Shown: in pieces, positions 52,830-62,583 of the stretch
Numbering within the stretch: the first letter of the stretch is position 1
Layout of the letters: each line of letters begins with the position of its first letter
Program-made: the position numbers and the translations under genes
Notes under the pieces: generated by a model
What the model was told of the DNA's origin: nothing
Databases searched by the model: none
The model's input: the letters and a program-made list of their open reading frames with translations, nothing else
Source: Triplophysa rosa
Lineage: Eukaryota > Chordata > Actinopteri > Cypriniformes > Nemacheilidae
Assembly (NCBI RefSeq): GCF_024868665.1
Contig: NC_079906.1
Span: 15,201,829 to 15,265,828, forward strand
Direction of reading: 5' to 3'
Length of the DNA: 64,000 nucleotides

Positions 52830-53395
52830 ATGTGCCGCTGTTCTCGTGGGTGCAACACACTCATCGAGGAGGGGGACGGACATGAGGTCTGCTTCCAGTA
52901 CGCTGGGGCAGCCCTTGTGGATACGTCCTGCCCGCACTGCGGGCAGTTGACGATTCAGACGTTGTGTCACGGGTAGCTGTGTTCCCACGGGACTCAGCCA
53001 CCACCTCGTCTGCTTCCCGTTCCGTGACGGCAGGACTACGGCCCTGCCGTCCGCTACAGCGAGCAGCGAGGGTCATATGAGGATTACTGTGAGCGCTATT
53101 CCGTCAGCCACCGGCTCGCGGACCGTTCACACCTCGTCTCGCTCGTCTGACCGTTCCCCATGAGATGGTCCCACCGTCTTGTTCCTCAACAACGTATTCG
53201 GAAACGGTGCATGATGATGAGATGTCCGTTGCAGCATCGGAGGGCAACTTACTGGCATCGGACTCTGACGATTCCTCGGAGCTCCCTCCCTCGGGGGGTC
53301 GAGCCCAGGAAGAAGCGGACGTCAAAATGTCAGCCATGCTTCCCCGGACCGCTGGCATTGGGTTGCAGTGCACGGTCAGGCCAAGGTGCAAGGTC
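52830..53395 (+). pseudogene. DIRS gag-like remnant
   Basis: ATG at 52830 opens MCRCSRGCNTLIEEGDGHEV and continues to a CPHCG motif, so two cysteine-rich knuckles are present, as in the first frame of fish DIRS elements. It stops at TAG 52974. A frame change follows, and a Ser/Asp/Glu-rich block (SVAASEGNLLASDSDDSSEL, from 53224) continues to about 53390. It is a broken relic. Confidence 0.72.
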
Positions 53396-53615
53396 TCTGT
53401 GCAAGGTCAGGGAAGAGGAGCATCAAGTGTACTAGTTGCGCCATACTGGCCCAACCGGACTTAGTTCTCGGAGCAAATGCTCTTGACGACAGCTCCCCCC
53501 CGGCCGATTCCCCTGACGAAGGACCTGCTTTCCCAGGGGAAGGGCACGTTATGGCATCCCGGGCCAGACCTCTGGAACCTCCATGTCTGGCCCCTGGACG
53601 AGATGAGGAGATCCT
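53396..53615 (+). pseudogene. DIRS pol C-terminal remnant joined to gag
   Basis: VLVAPYWPNRT, then after a stop the tail LLSQGKGTLWHP and DLWNLHVWPLD, match the last residues of the reverse transcriptase/RNase H frame in fish DIRS elements. They follow the gag-like block with no RT motifs between, so an internal deletion joins the two. There is a stop codon at 53461. Confidence 0.72.
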
Positions 53616-54545
53616 GAGTGGCCTACCCCCTGCGGCAGTTAAGACCATCACTCAGGCTAGGGCCCTGGCTACTAGGCGGCTATACGCCTGTAAGTGGTGC
53701 CTCTTCTCATCCTGGTGCTCTTCTCAAAGAGAAGACCCGCGGAGTTGCTCGATTGGGAACGAGCTGTCCTTCCAGAGACTCGAGAGTAATCTCTCCCCTT
53801 CCACACTGAATGTGTATGTAGCCGCTATTGCCGCTCATCACGACCCAGTTGCTGGTAAGACTCTAGGACAGCACAACCTGATCAATTGGTTCCTAAGGGG
53901 TGCGGGAAGGCACTGCCTCACCCGCGCTCCGTACCATCTTGCGACCTTGATGCGGTCCTGGAGCCCCTCGGAGATGCCGCTCTTTCTCACCTCATGATGA
54001 AGATGGCTCTCCGGATGGCGCTCAAGAGAGTAGCGGACCTAAAAGCATTCTCCGTGTCCACAGATATCCTGAGACCCCGGCCCGGCTACGTGCCCAAAGT
54101 TCCCACCACTCCCCCTACACCAGGTGGTGAACTTACAGGCGCTCCCCACCGGGGAGGAAGACCCAACCCCATCCGTGTTGTGTCCAGTATGCGCATTGCG
54201 CCTCTGCTTGGACCGCACGCAGAACCACAGGAGCTCTGAGCAGCTCTTTGTCTGTTTTGGAGATCAGCAGGGAGGGCTGTCTCAAACAGAGATTGGCGCA
54301 CTGGATCATGGAAGCCGTCACTACGGCGTACCTGTCCTAAGATCGCCCGCGCCCACTGGGTGAGAGCTCTCTCCACACGGAGTACAGCCTCCTCGTGGGC
54401 ACTGGCTCGAGGCGCCACTCTGGCAGACATCTGCAGAGCTGCGGGTTGGGCTACACCCATCACCTTCGCGAGGTCCTACAGCCTCCGCGTAAAACCGGTA
54501 TCAGCTCGAGTCTTGCAGGCATCAGGCAAGACTGGCGGCCGGTAG
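53600..54545 (+). pseudogene. DIRS tyrosine recombinase remnant
   Basis: In order but in several frames come the N-terminal core-binding part (SPSTLNVYVAAIAAHHDPVA), the block KRVADLKAFSVS with the first catalytic Arg (about 54026-54060), PGYVPKVPTTP, EQLFVCFGDQQGGLS and the C-terminal block RALSTRSTASSWAL, AAGWATPITFARSYS. The usual His-x-x-Arg catalytic pair reads Leu-Ser-Thr-Arg, so the His is lost. The nucleophile Tyr in the ARSYS motif is present. Frame breaks near 53900-54000, 54120-54200 and 54330-54360 show it is not functional. Confidence 0.8.
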
Positions 54546-55222
54546 GGTGTACACCTATGACAGTACCTTCCCCCTTTCTCCTAAGGGGGTCAGCGTACTA
54601 AACTAGCCTCCCTTCTTCCCCCACTGGGTGAAGAACAGGCACTCCATCCATCACTAAGCAAGCACCTCCTGCGGGCGGCCCTGCCCCTTAGGCCGGGTAC
54701 CAACTGAGTTATCCACAACATAGCTCTAACTGGACCTAGTGCTACCGGACGTTGTAACCCCCCAGCAGGGCGGTTCCGTCTGATGTATCCTCATGATTGG
54801 TTCCCACCTTGGTGTAACCCATGACCTTCCCTAGGTGGACCTCCACCTCGCGGTTAACTCCTTCAGTCCGCACATTCTTCCCATGAGTTCTCCCCCATCG
54901 GTGAGACCATGTTGGTATCTCCACTAAACTCCTCCCTCTGGTAGGAAGTGGTCTCTGTAGCGCATCCCCCACTTGAGGAAGTAGCGCTTACCCAGTGGCC
55001 TTACGGTACCAGGCGGCTTCTCGCTGTTAGAGAAACAAAGCCGCCGCCTGTGAGGCCGAAGGCAGGGGCCTTCCCACCTTTCAAGTAAAGCTCTGGGACC
55101 CCCTACCTACCCACTGGTAGGTTACAATTTCGCGGTAGCGCTCACGGCTGACAAGCCCAGACCTGTCACCGTCGCTTCGCTAGAGATTGTGACAGGGCAC
55201 AGTGTTGTGCCGTTTCCATAGG

Positions 55223-55329
55223 AACCCCATCTGTGGGCTCGACACAACGCAGAGAGACCGACAGAAAGGGGACGTCTTGGTTACGGATGTAACCTCAGTT
55301 CCCTGCTGGAGGGAACGAGACGTTGTGTC
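55223..55329 (+). repeat. DIRS internal complementary region (ICR)
   Basis: aaccccatctgtgggctcga through gagagaccgacagaaaggg is the reverse complement of the left outer end. Directly joined to it, gacgtcttggttacggatgt through ggagggaacgagacgttgtg is the reverse complement of the right outer end. The junction reads ...aaagggGACgtcttgg, the circle-junction copy typical of DIRS elements. Confidence 0.88.
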
Positions 55330-55389
55330 CTTCTTGCCACAACACGTGCTGCCCACTGCAGCAGTCGTGAGAGGTCTCAGGCTCCTCAG

Positions 55390-55605
55390 TACAAAGATGA
55401 ATGAATGAGTCACGCCGTCTTCCTTTTATACCCGGATATCTGGGGGGCGGAGTCCGGCATGCAAATTTCATTCGCCAATTTCATTGGCCTTTTCTAAGAA
55501 GTCGGAAGCGATTGGTTCTCAGGGACGAACCCCATCTGTCGGCTTGACACAACGTCTCGTTCCCTCCATCAGGGAACTGAGGTTACATCCGTAAACCAAG
55601 ACGTT
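55390..55605 (-). repeat. DIRS right inverted terminal repeat
   Basis: The reverse complement of the left terminus runs from tgaatgaatga at 55401 to ccgacagatgg-type sequence at 55530-55545. About 60 outer bases follow (acgtctcgttccctccatca and onward), which are found only here and in the ICR. Confidence 0.85.
55424..55430 (-). promoter_or_regulatory. TATA-like box in right DIRS terminus
   Basis: ttttata on the + strand reads tataaaa on the - strand, the mirror of the box at 52609. It points towards the inside of the element. Confidence 0.5.
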
Positions 55606-56246
55606 TCCTTTTACAATAGACATATGCACTGATAGTTTTGTGATCATTAAAAATCTTAAACTCCCACCGAGCCAGTTTTATTTTTCGGGCTCAAATTCGT
55701 TAGAGAGAGTGAGCTTTGATTAGGGATGCACATCTGGTTTCCACACGGCGGAGAGACACAAGGAAACACACGGTTTTCCATTGTGTGTTTAACCTTGAAC
55801 AAAAGCCAGTGATTGTTTGATGTGCCACACGGTTGCTAAAAATACTTTCTTTTCCCTCCCAGGTTTTTGGAATTGTTACCATCTTCAGCAAGTTTGTGTT
55901 AGGAACAAAGCCTTTCAAATACATAAAGATTGAATCTACTGTAACATCAAAGTGAACTCAAGCTGATTTCGCAGCCCTAAACGGGTGACGCAAGCATCTT
56001 CCTTATGGCCGCAACTGCACATTTTCTGCTTGTTTGATGTGACTCAACGCTATATTCAAGGTACACAAGAATAAGGATTTCACAGAGTGTATAGTTGATG
56101 AGGCTTAGATTAGATTTAGTTCAGATTGTTGTTCTGACATGAAGATTAATCTTTTGCAAATTGGATTTAGGAAGTGGCTGACCAGTGGAACAGATTTGTC
56201 CGAGTAGGACGTGTTCCTGGAAAATCAACAAATCATCGCTCTACAG

Positions 56247-56494
56247 CAGTGGTTCTCAACGTTTTTTGTTGTAAGACCCCCTTTGTGTAGAGTGAATTGT
56301 TTTGCGGCATCCCAAATGAAGACTTATAATCTTAAACTTAAAATTTTAATTAAACCAAAAACATATTCAGTTATACAATGCTGAAACATCCATTTTTTTT
56401 GGTTGGTGGTCTTATTTTGATTGCTCAAAATTTATGATAAATTTCTATATTTTATAAAACACCACAAAATCAAACCCCAGTTTGAGAACCACTG
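56247..56494. mobile_element. 248-bp hAT (Charlie-like) MITE with perfect 8-bp duplication
   Basis: Ends cagtggttctcaacg and gtttgagaaccactg are inverted copies. The duplication ctctacag stands on both sides (56239-56246 and 56495-56502). CAGTGGTTCTCAA ends and an 8-bp duplication are typical of Charlie-type hAT elements. The body is AT-rich and non-coding. Confidence 0.92.
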
Positions 56495-58429
56495 CTCTAC
56501 AGCACCATCTCTAAAATCAGAGGTCAGTGATTGGTTGATAGGAAGGTTGTCCAGAAATGTCCTTCTTGTGTAAGAGATGATGTGCAGTGAGGCTGTACTA
56601 GCAGACCTGTTTGCTTTTCTTTCTAGTATTTCTAGTGTTGGCCAATGAATAAAATTCATATTAATATAATTTTTATCCAGTTGAAAGTGTTAGATAGACA
56701 TTTTTGGCTGCTGCGTCACAGCTTTTGTCACCTTCTCATGCTGTAGTCACCACATTTTAAGATTCGGTGTCAGAGTAAATTTAGATGTGAGAAACACGTC
56801 TCAAGATCCCTGTGATCTGTTCTGTTCTGATGTGCTCACTGTTTCTAAAAGCAAGAACAAGACCTTTATGACTGGCTTTTTTCTGTGTTGTCTGCCTTTA
56901 AGGTGTCTGTAGAGATGTCTACGACTGGGTCGACTGACATACTTTGAAAGTACAAGTTTAAATCGCTCTGATAGCAAAATCTCTATGGCGACTGCTTGTT
57001 GTTTGGGGTCACGATTGAGTGCAGTTTTTTTGGAAAATGTTATTAAATGAATGTGTTTGAAATTACAGCCCCTCTAAAAATATAAGTTAGGTGGTGCTCA
57101 CATCCACCTTCATGTGGTTTTTGACCTGCTCGCTGTCAGAAACAGATTTGTTCAATTTGTTCCATCTCACTCTCAGGTATATCAGCGGCGAGCTGCACTT
57201 CATATCAGATTCTGGTGCGCAGCGAAAGTGTTTGATCTTTAGCTGATCATGAAACGAAACCACTACATGATGTTTCCGTCCATGCTCGCTTGGATATAAA
57301 GACCTGTCATGTTTTTTCCTAAAGCATTTCAGCATCCCAGTGTTCTGCAGGATAATTGTTTGCTTACAACAAAGTACACAGGAGGCTCTTAGTTGGGTTT
57401 AATTAGGTCTTTATTTTTTAGGTTGCAGTTTATCCACATAAAACAAAACAATCTTTTATAGTAATAATACTCTATTGTTACTAGTGTAACTGAAGGTTTT
57501 CTCGGAAGGTTTTCAATAATACATTTAGGGAAAATGAGAAAAGGAAAAACTCTATATGTAAATATAAAAAAAATTCAATCTGATTTCAATCTTTGACATG
57601 ACCTTGATATTACAGATAGTTTTTTACATTATGTTGGCTGATTTTATGTAGAAAACAAATCACAAAAAATAGACTTTAGTTGGGTTTTCACAGGCAGGGT
57701 CACAATTGTATATGAAAATCAAATCCAAAACCTTTGGTTTTGTAGTGTCTGATGGTGTTCAGGAGTGGGCTTTACTTCAACAGAAAGCAACTATGCAAAG
57801 CATTGTAGGCAGTAGATGGGTGAACTTTTTAGTTACAATCCACAGAGTGAAGCAACATAAAAGAACAAAATTAATTTCAATTGATTTCTCCATAGAATGT
57901 AACAGTTTTAACGGAAATCATTTGCGCTCTGTGTAGGCCTTTCCACTCTTTGATTAAATCAGAAGCTGTTGAGAGCTCCACACCAGAGATTTGTCTCTCT
58001 TTATTAATGCTGTGCATTAGAAACGCATGCATGAAATATGAGGTGGGCGAGCGTGTGCGTGGATGTAATGGTGACTGTGGGAGCAAACCGTCTGTCTGCT
58101 TTATTCCAGCGTAATTACAGCTCAACGCTCAAGTCCTTTCATGTTGACTGTATGTGTGATTATTACACAGTGTGTTTCTCCTGACCCTGACACACACACA
58201 TGCTTTTGAGAGAAAAAAAACAGCATGTACCACAGCAGCCAAACCAAAGACCTAGAGTACCGTGCAAATTCATTAAGACCATTCTGCCTATTTTTTTACA
58301 TTTATACATTATTATTATTAATAATATTTATAAGGTTCAGCTCGTGGTTCTTTGTATGATAGACTTGTTCTGCTTGTCTTACAGATACATGCAGATCAGT
58401 GTTTCTTGTTTGCACACTGTTAGAAAAAA

Positions 58430-58600
58430 TGGTCGAAAATGTACCCTACTTTTCAAAAACTTTTGCACCTAAAGAGTGCATACTGTATAAGTATTTCAAA
58501 GATACATATTGATGTCAAATGTATACTGTACATATATGTTCCAAAATGGTACATTAGTATAGGACCTTTTTAAAGGGTCCCACTAACAGCTTGGGGACAT
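58430..58600. repeat. fragment of a gtaccyttt-type repeat
   Basis: aaaatgtaccctacttttca, then gcacctaaagagtgcatact, then ccaaaatggtacattagtat and gacctttttaaagggtccca form a run of gtacc/ggtac words in opposing orientation, as in a known type of fish inverted-repeat element. The name is not recalled. Confidence 0.45.
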
Positions 58601-59384
58601 TTCTGGACAATATTTTCCTCACAGTGCACCAGTGGCTTTTTCATCCAATAGAAAAAGCAGCTTTGACTATTGCTATTTTAAGATAATCTAATATGAGTCA
58701 TGAGTAAATTATAATAAAATTGTTCAATCTAAAGCAAATGATCTGCATCTGTGATTATTAATTTACCAAATTTAGATATGCATATGATAAGAAGGGCTGA
58801 TGTCATTTTTGGCAAACATTTGACCTACTTTGTCACTGTAACTACGTGTGTAATTCAAGAATTTTATTTGAAAATGTTTTTGTTTTAGAAATAGATTTCA
58901 TTCTTCTTTATCTACTGTACAGTAAATTGACATGATGCTTTGAAGGCACACTGTTTTTTTAGAAGAACATGGTCCGTTTCTCAAGCCAAGACTGCTGCTG
59001 TTTGAAATGGTAGACAACAAAGAGAAGGTCACACTATCACACTAAGCCTGTTTCCCCCTCTGAGAGACACAAAAAGGCTTTTTTGCCATCAGTTTCCATT
59101 CTTCAGTTTTTTGGGGCCTTGACAGTAATTGCGTAATCACTGATAAAAGGCTAAAGCATAGTGTAGTGGAGTCTGGCCGAGTTAAACGTCCCGCTGGATT
59201 TCAGAGTCGCTCTGTGAGCCTAATCAAATCTGACAGATATTTCTCAGCACTGTTCTGACACTGTTCTACATGGAAATAATTCTAGAACAATCGCATTCGG
59301 CCGACTCCTCCTGCTCTCTCTCAGGACAACTTAATACACAGTTTTTCACCTCTCTCTGTATAACACAAGCCTCACCTCATCTAC

Positions 59385-59441
59385 TGTGTGTGTGTGTGTG
59401 TGTGTGCGTGTGCGTGTGTGCATGTGTGTATGTGTGTGTGT
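59385..59441. repeat. imperfect (GT)n microsatellite
   Basis: About 57 bases of GT with gcgt and atgt interruptions. Confidence 0.92.
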
Positions 59442-59944
59442 CAAGGCAGCAGGAGGCAGGAAGGAATTGGTGGCTGTCATATGTTGAAACTGGTGTTTTT
59501 TAATCATTGTTTAGATGAGTGTAATTACAGAAGCATATGGATGTACACCTGCTCTGGAGCTCTGAGTCACAGCTCTGCATAAAGACCCCTCACATGTCTT
59601 CACTTAACACTCTCCTAACACTGATTTAACAATGACGCAAGTATGACGTACAACTCGCGACCAAATTTTAAAATGGATGACATAAATGGCTTAATCCCAA
59701 AGTTGAGAAATTTTATAATCCTAATTTACTTGCTGGTAAATTACTTATAGAAAGCACTTCTGCGGAAGTTTCTTGTTAAATTCATCCGTCAGTGAGATAT
59801 ACATTTCTGCACATAGACTCCTGCACCACCAGCATTATATCTTTCCTAAAGATATAGACCACTTCACAAGATATAAACACTGGTCCAGAAGCACTCCTGG
59901 TTTCAGTTTTTATTTGTTTAATATTATTATTTTTTACCTTCTAT

Positions 59945-60120
59945 ACAGCTGTGGAAAAAAACAAAATTATTTTCTGTTTTTCTAAATTTACTGTTTAAGT
60001 AAAATGATCATTTTTGTTTCATTCTGTGAACTATTTGCATTTATTTGCAGAAAATGAAAACTGGAGAAACAGATACCAGAAAAGATGCTCTGTATTTTTT
60101 CAGACCTCACATACTGCAAA
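59945..60120. mobile_element. DNA transposon end fragment, copy 2
   Basis: It begins acagctgtggaaaaaaacaa and later reads tttgcatttatttgcagaaa, atgaaaactggag and cagacctcacatactgcaaa. It is the same type as 29757-29905 and resembles a Tc1/mariner-related fish element (from memory). Confidence 0.55.
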
Positions 60121-60984
60121 GAAAACAAGTTCATATTCACTTTAAGCAACACAACAGTAATATTTCTACATGTATGTAGGAAAAGTTTTAATTAGTTAAA
60201 TATATGTGATGACTTTCATTTTTGTCACTTTTGTTTGACTTTTGTAATTTTTATGGACAGCTTCAGAGAGCATGTGAACTGTAGTGCATGACCTCTAGTA
60301 GCTTACTTAATCACACACTTGTTTACAAGTGTTACTATAGTAACTTTTATGATTTAGTGTTACAAACAGGATTCAGAATAGATGTGAATCTCCAGATGTT
60401 GTGCAGTGAAATGTCACTGCATGTTTCCTGCTTGAGTGGGGCGGCACTCGACACATGCTGGGAGCTCACAGACGCGCACAAAAGCCAAATGTCTGAGCCT
60501 TTGAAACCGGCTAATGCTGTTTGACGGTATTTGCTATTCTCCATCATCAAATGTTGCTTTTAATCAAGCAAATAATATTTGACTTCACTATTAGACCACA
60601 TGGATAGACTCAGAAGAGATCTGTTGACTGAAAGACTTTGAAGTCGTTCTGTGTCTTGGTTTTTATCTGTCTCTGTTTGTTGCAATTATCAACAGTTGAT
60701 TTAGGGACTTTATGTATTGTAGTGTTTATACCATTTACAGCACAATTCACGCTACAGGCCAAATAAACTGCTTTTGGGTTGTTGAAAAAGACTCATTATT
60801 GTAAACAAGGCAAATGAGGTGGCTTTTGATTTGTTAAAAATAAGCAATTTATGAGGCAATATTAGCAATTATTCTGTGAATGTGTGTTCGACAGGGAGAA
60901 AAAGGGAGTCTTCCAAGAGCGGGTTTGCTGTATGGTGAAATATTTTCCTTTTATCATTCACACGTTGTTCAATTTTGAGCGTAG

Positions 60985-61010
60985 ACACACACACACACAC
61001 ACACACACAC
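60985..61010. repeat. (AC)13 microsatellite
   Basis: Twenty-six bases of uninterrupted AC. Confidence 0.92.
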
Positions 61011-62024
61011 CAGCAAGACTTTGTCATTAAAGTGTGTGCTTTTGACATCACAGCCTGAGGATGTGACCACAGTAAATCAAATCAAGTTTTATAAACCAGT
61101 GTGTGAAGACGCTGAGCTTAGAGCCGAGGAGTGGAAACTGTATCCTGAGCACATTAATTCACCATCCCAGCTCAGATGAAATCACATGACTGCGGGCTGA
61201 GAACGTTATTTTGCTACAGGAAGTCAGATGTAAGGCCGTGTATCAGAGGGTGGTATATTTATTCAGCTCTGGCCTCACAATGGCAGATGTGTGCCGTTTT
61301 AATTAGTACAAATGTCACCTAACAGAATGCTCCACGCAACATTGTCACAGCGTCTGATGTGCCGGCACGCGACCTCTGAGCTGAACGTGTGTGGATCTGT
61401 GTTTCGTATTGCTGTAGATCTGGATGGTGAAGATAAAACTTAAGCCCTTGATTCTGGTTTAAGCTGCAATCCCAGGCCTGCTAAGGAGCAGCAGGTATTC
61501 CAAGGGCACAAATACTCGGAGCATGTTTGTGTCATGAGACTTAAAGAATGTTGATCCGGGATCAGCCTTCCCATGTGGATATAATTAATGAGAAAATGAA
61601 AGGTACAAACTGATCTGAGATCGGTTATTGTTTTCACATATCAATACATGCAAGCCCAAAGCTTCCAACTGGCATCTCAGTAACTATACTGTGATTATGA
61701 TTATGAATATTGAAGGTGTGGTCAGTGATTATTACTGGGCTCATTTTACTATAAGCCAGTTAGCAGAAAGACTGTGTAGAGATGTTTACCGGACAGTGTG
61801 ATAGAGCACTTCTGAAACCGTTTTCTAATTTGTTCCAGAAATTCGTTGTTGGAGGTATTTCATCATTTAAATGAGTCTGGGTTTAATGAATTCTGTGCTA
61901 AATAGCAACCATAAGTCACGGCAGTAGCTGTGGAAGCAGGTGCTGTTGTGAGTTCACACGTTCAATGCAGTGACAGACTTCTAAAGAGAACAGAAGTTTT
62001 TAATTGCACAGTTTGGAGTCTAAC

Positions 62025-62583
62025 TTAAAGGAATAGTTCACCAAAAAATGAAAAGTCTCTTAATTTACTCAACTTTCAGGTGTATATGGCGTTTCTTCAG
62101 TTCGAAACAATTGAAGTATTTTAAAAAAGATCCCTGCTAAAAACAAAAGAAAATGTAATGGTTATAATGGGACTTGTATTTATTTTATAGGAAATTATTA
62201 TGGTGTCTACTGGTACAGTATGTGATGGAGTGCTCATCGTAAAAAAGTTAACGGTTAATAATGGTATTTTAATGAAAACCATTAAAATATCTGTGATGGT
62301 TTCTATTGGGTTTCTGTTTTTTTTTTTCAGCATGGATATCCTGGCTCTTCCTAGCTTTGCAATGCCAATGGGGTCCAAGGTTTTGAAGCTCCAAAAAGTT
62401 GGTAACCGAACAGCACTGGCCCCTATTCACTTCTATTGTATGGACACAAAACCAATGCGAGTGAATCGTGGCCAGTTAACATCTTTCTTCAAAATATCTT
62501 CTTTTGTGTTCTGCGGAAGAAAGAAAGTCATACAGGTTTTAAATGATGACAGTTTTTTGTTGTTGGGAGAACTATCACTCTAA
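62025..62583. mobile_element. Angel-like MITE with an internal insertion
   Basis: The left end ttaaaggaatagttcaccaa and right arm (agaagaaagaaagtcatacagg-type block near 62515, ending gagaactatcactctaa) are those of Angel-like elements. About 230 bases of unrelated sequence (62130-62360) separate the arms. That insert has its own words in both orientations (aatggttataatggg; gatggtttctattggg), so a second element may be nested here. Confidence 0.7.

Larger units (their letters stand above)
52517..55605 (+). mobile_element. DIRS-type retroelement, internally deleted, with ITRs and ICR
   Basis: It has the diagnostic DIRS plan. A left terminal repeat (from 52517) and an inverted right terminal repeat (to 55605) flank a gag-like remnant, a pol C-terminal remnant, a tyrosine recombinase remnant and an internal complementary region (ICR). 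The ICR matches the outer ends of both termini in reverse complement. GTT stands at both outer borders (52517-52519 and 55603-55605), and no target duplication is seen, as expected for tyrosine-recombinase integration. At 3.1 kb it is about half the usual length. The reverse transcriptase and RNase H core is gone and the frames are broken, so it cannot move by itself. GC content is far above the flanks. Confidence 0.88.

Noticed and set aside
53376..53651. Open frames on the minus strand inside the DIRS element
   Set aside because: They are mirror images of the GC-rich gag/pol relic and match nothing.
61065..61180. Exon-like block after a cag at 61050-61053
   Set aside because: The frame is open for about 40 codons but has no known similarity and no partner exon with matching phase nearby.
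62200..62583. 127-codon open frame on the + strand
   Set aside because: Most of it is the right arm of an Angel-like MITE; no protein similarity.
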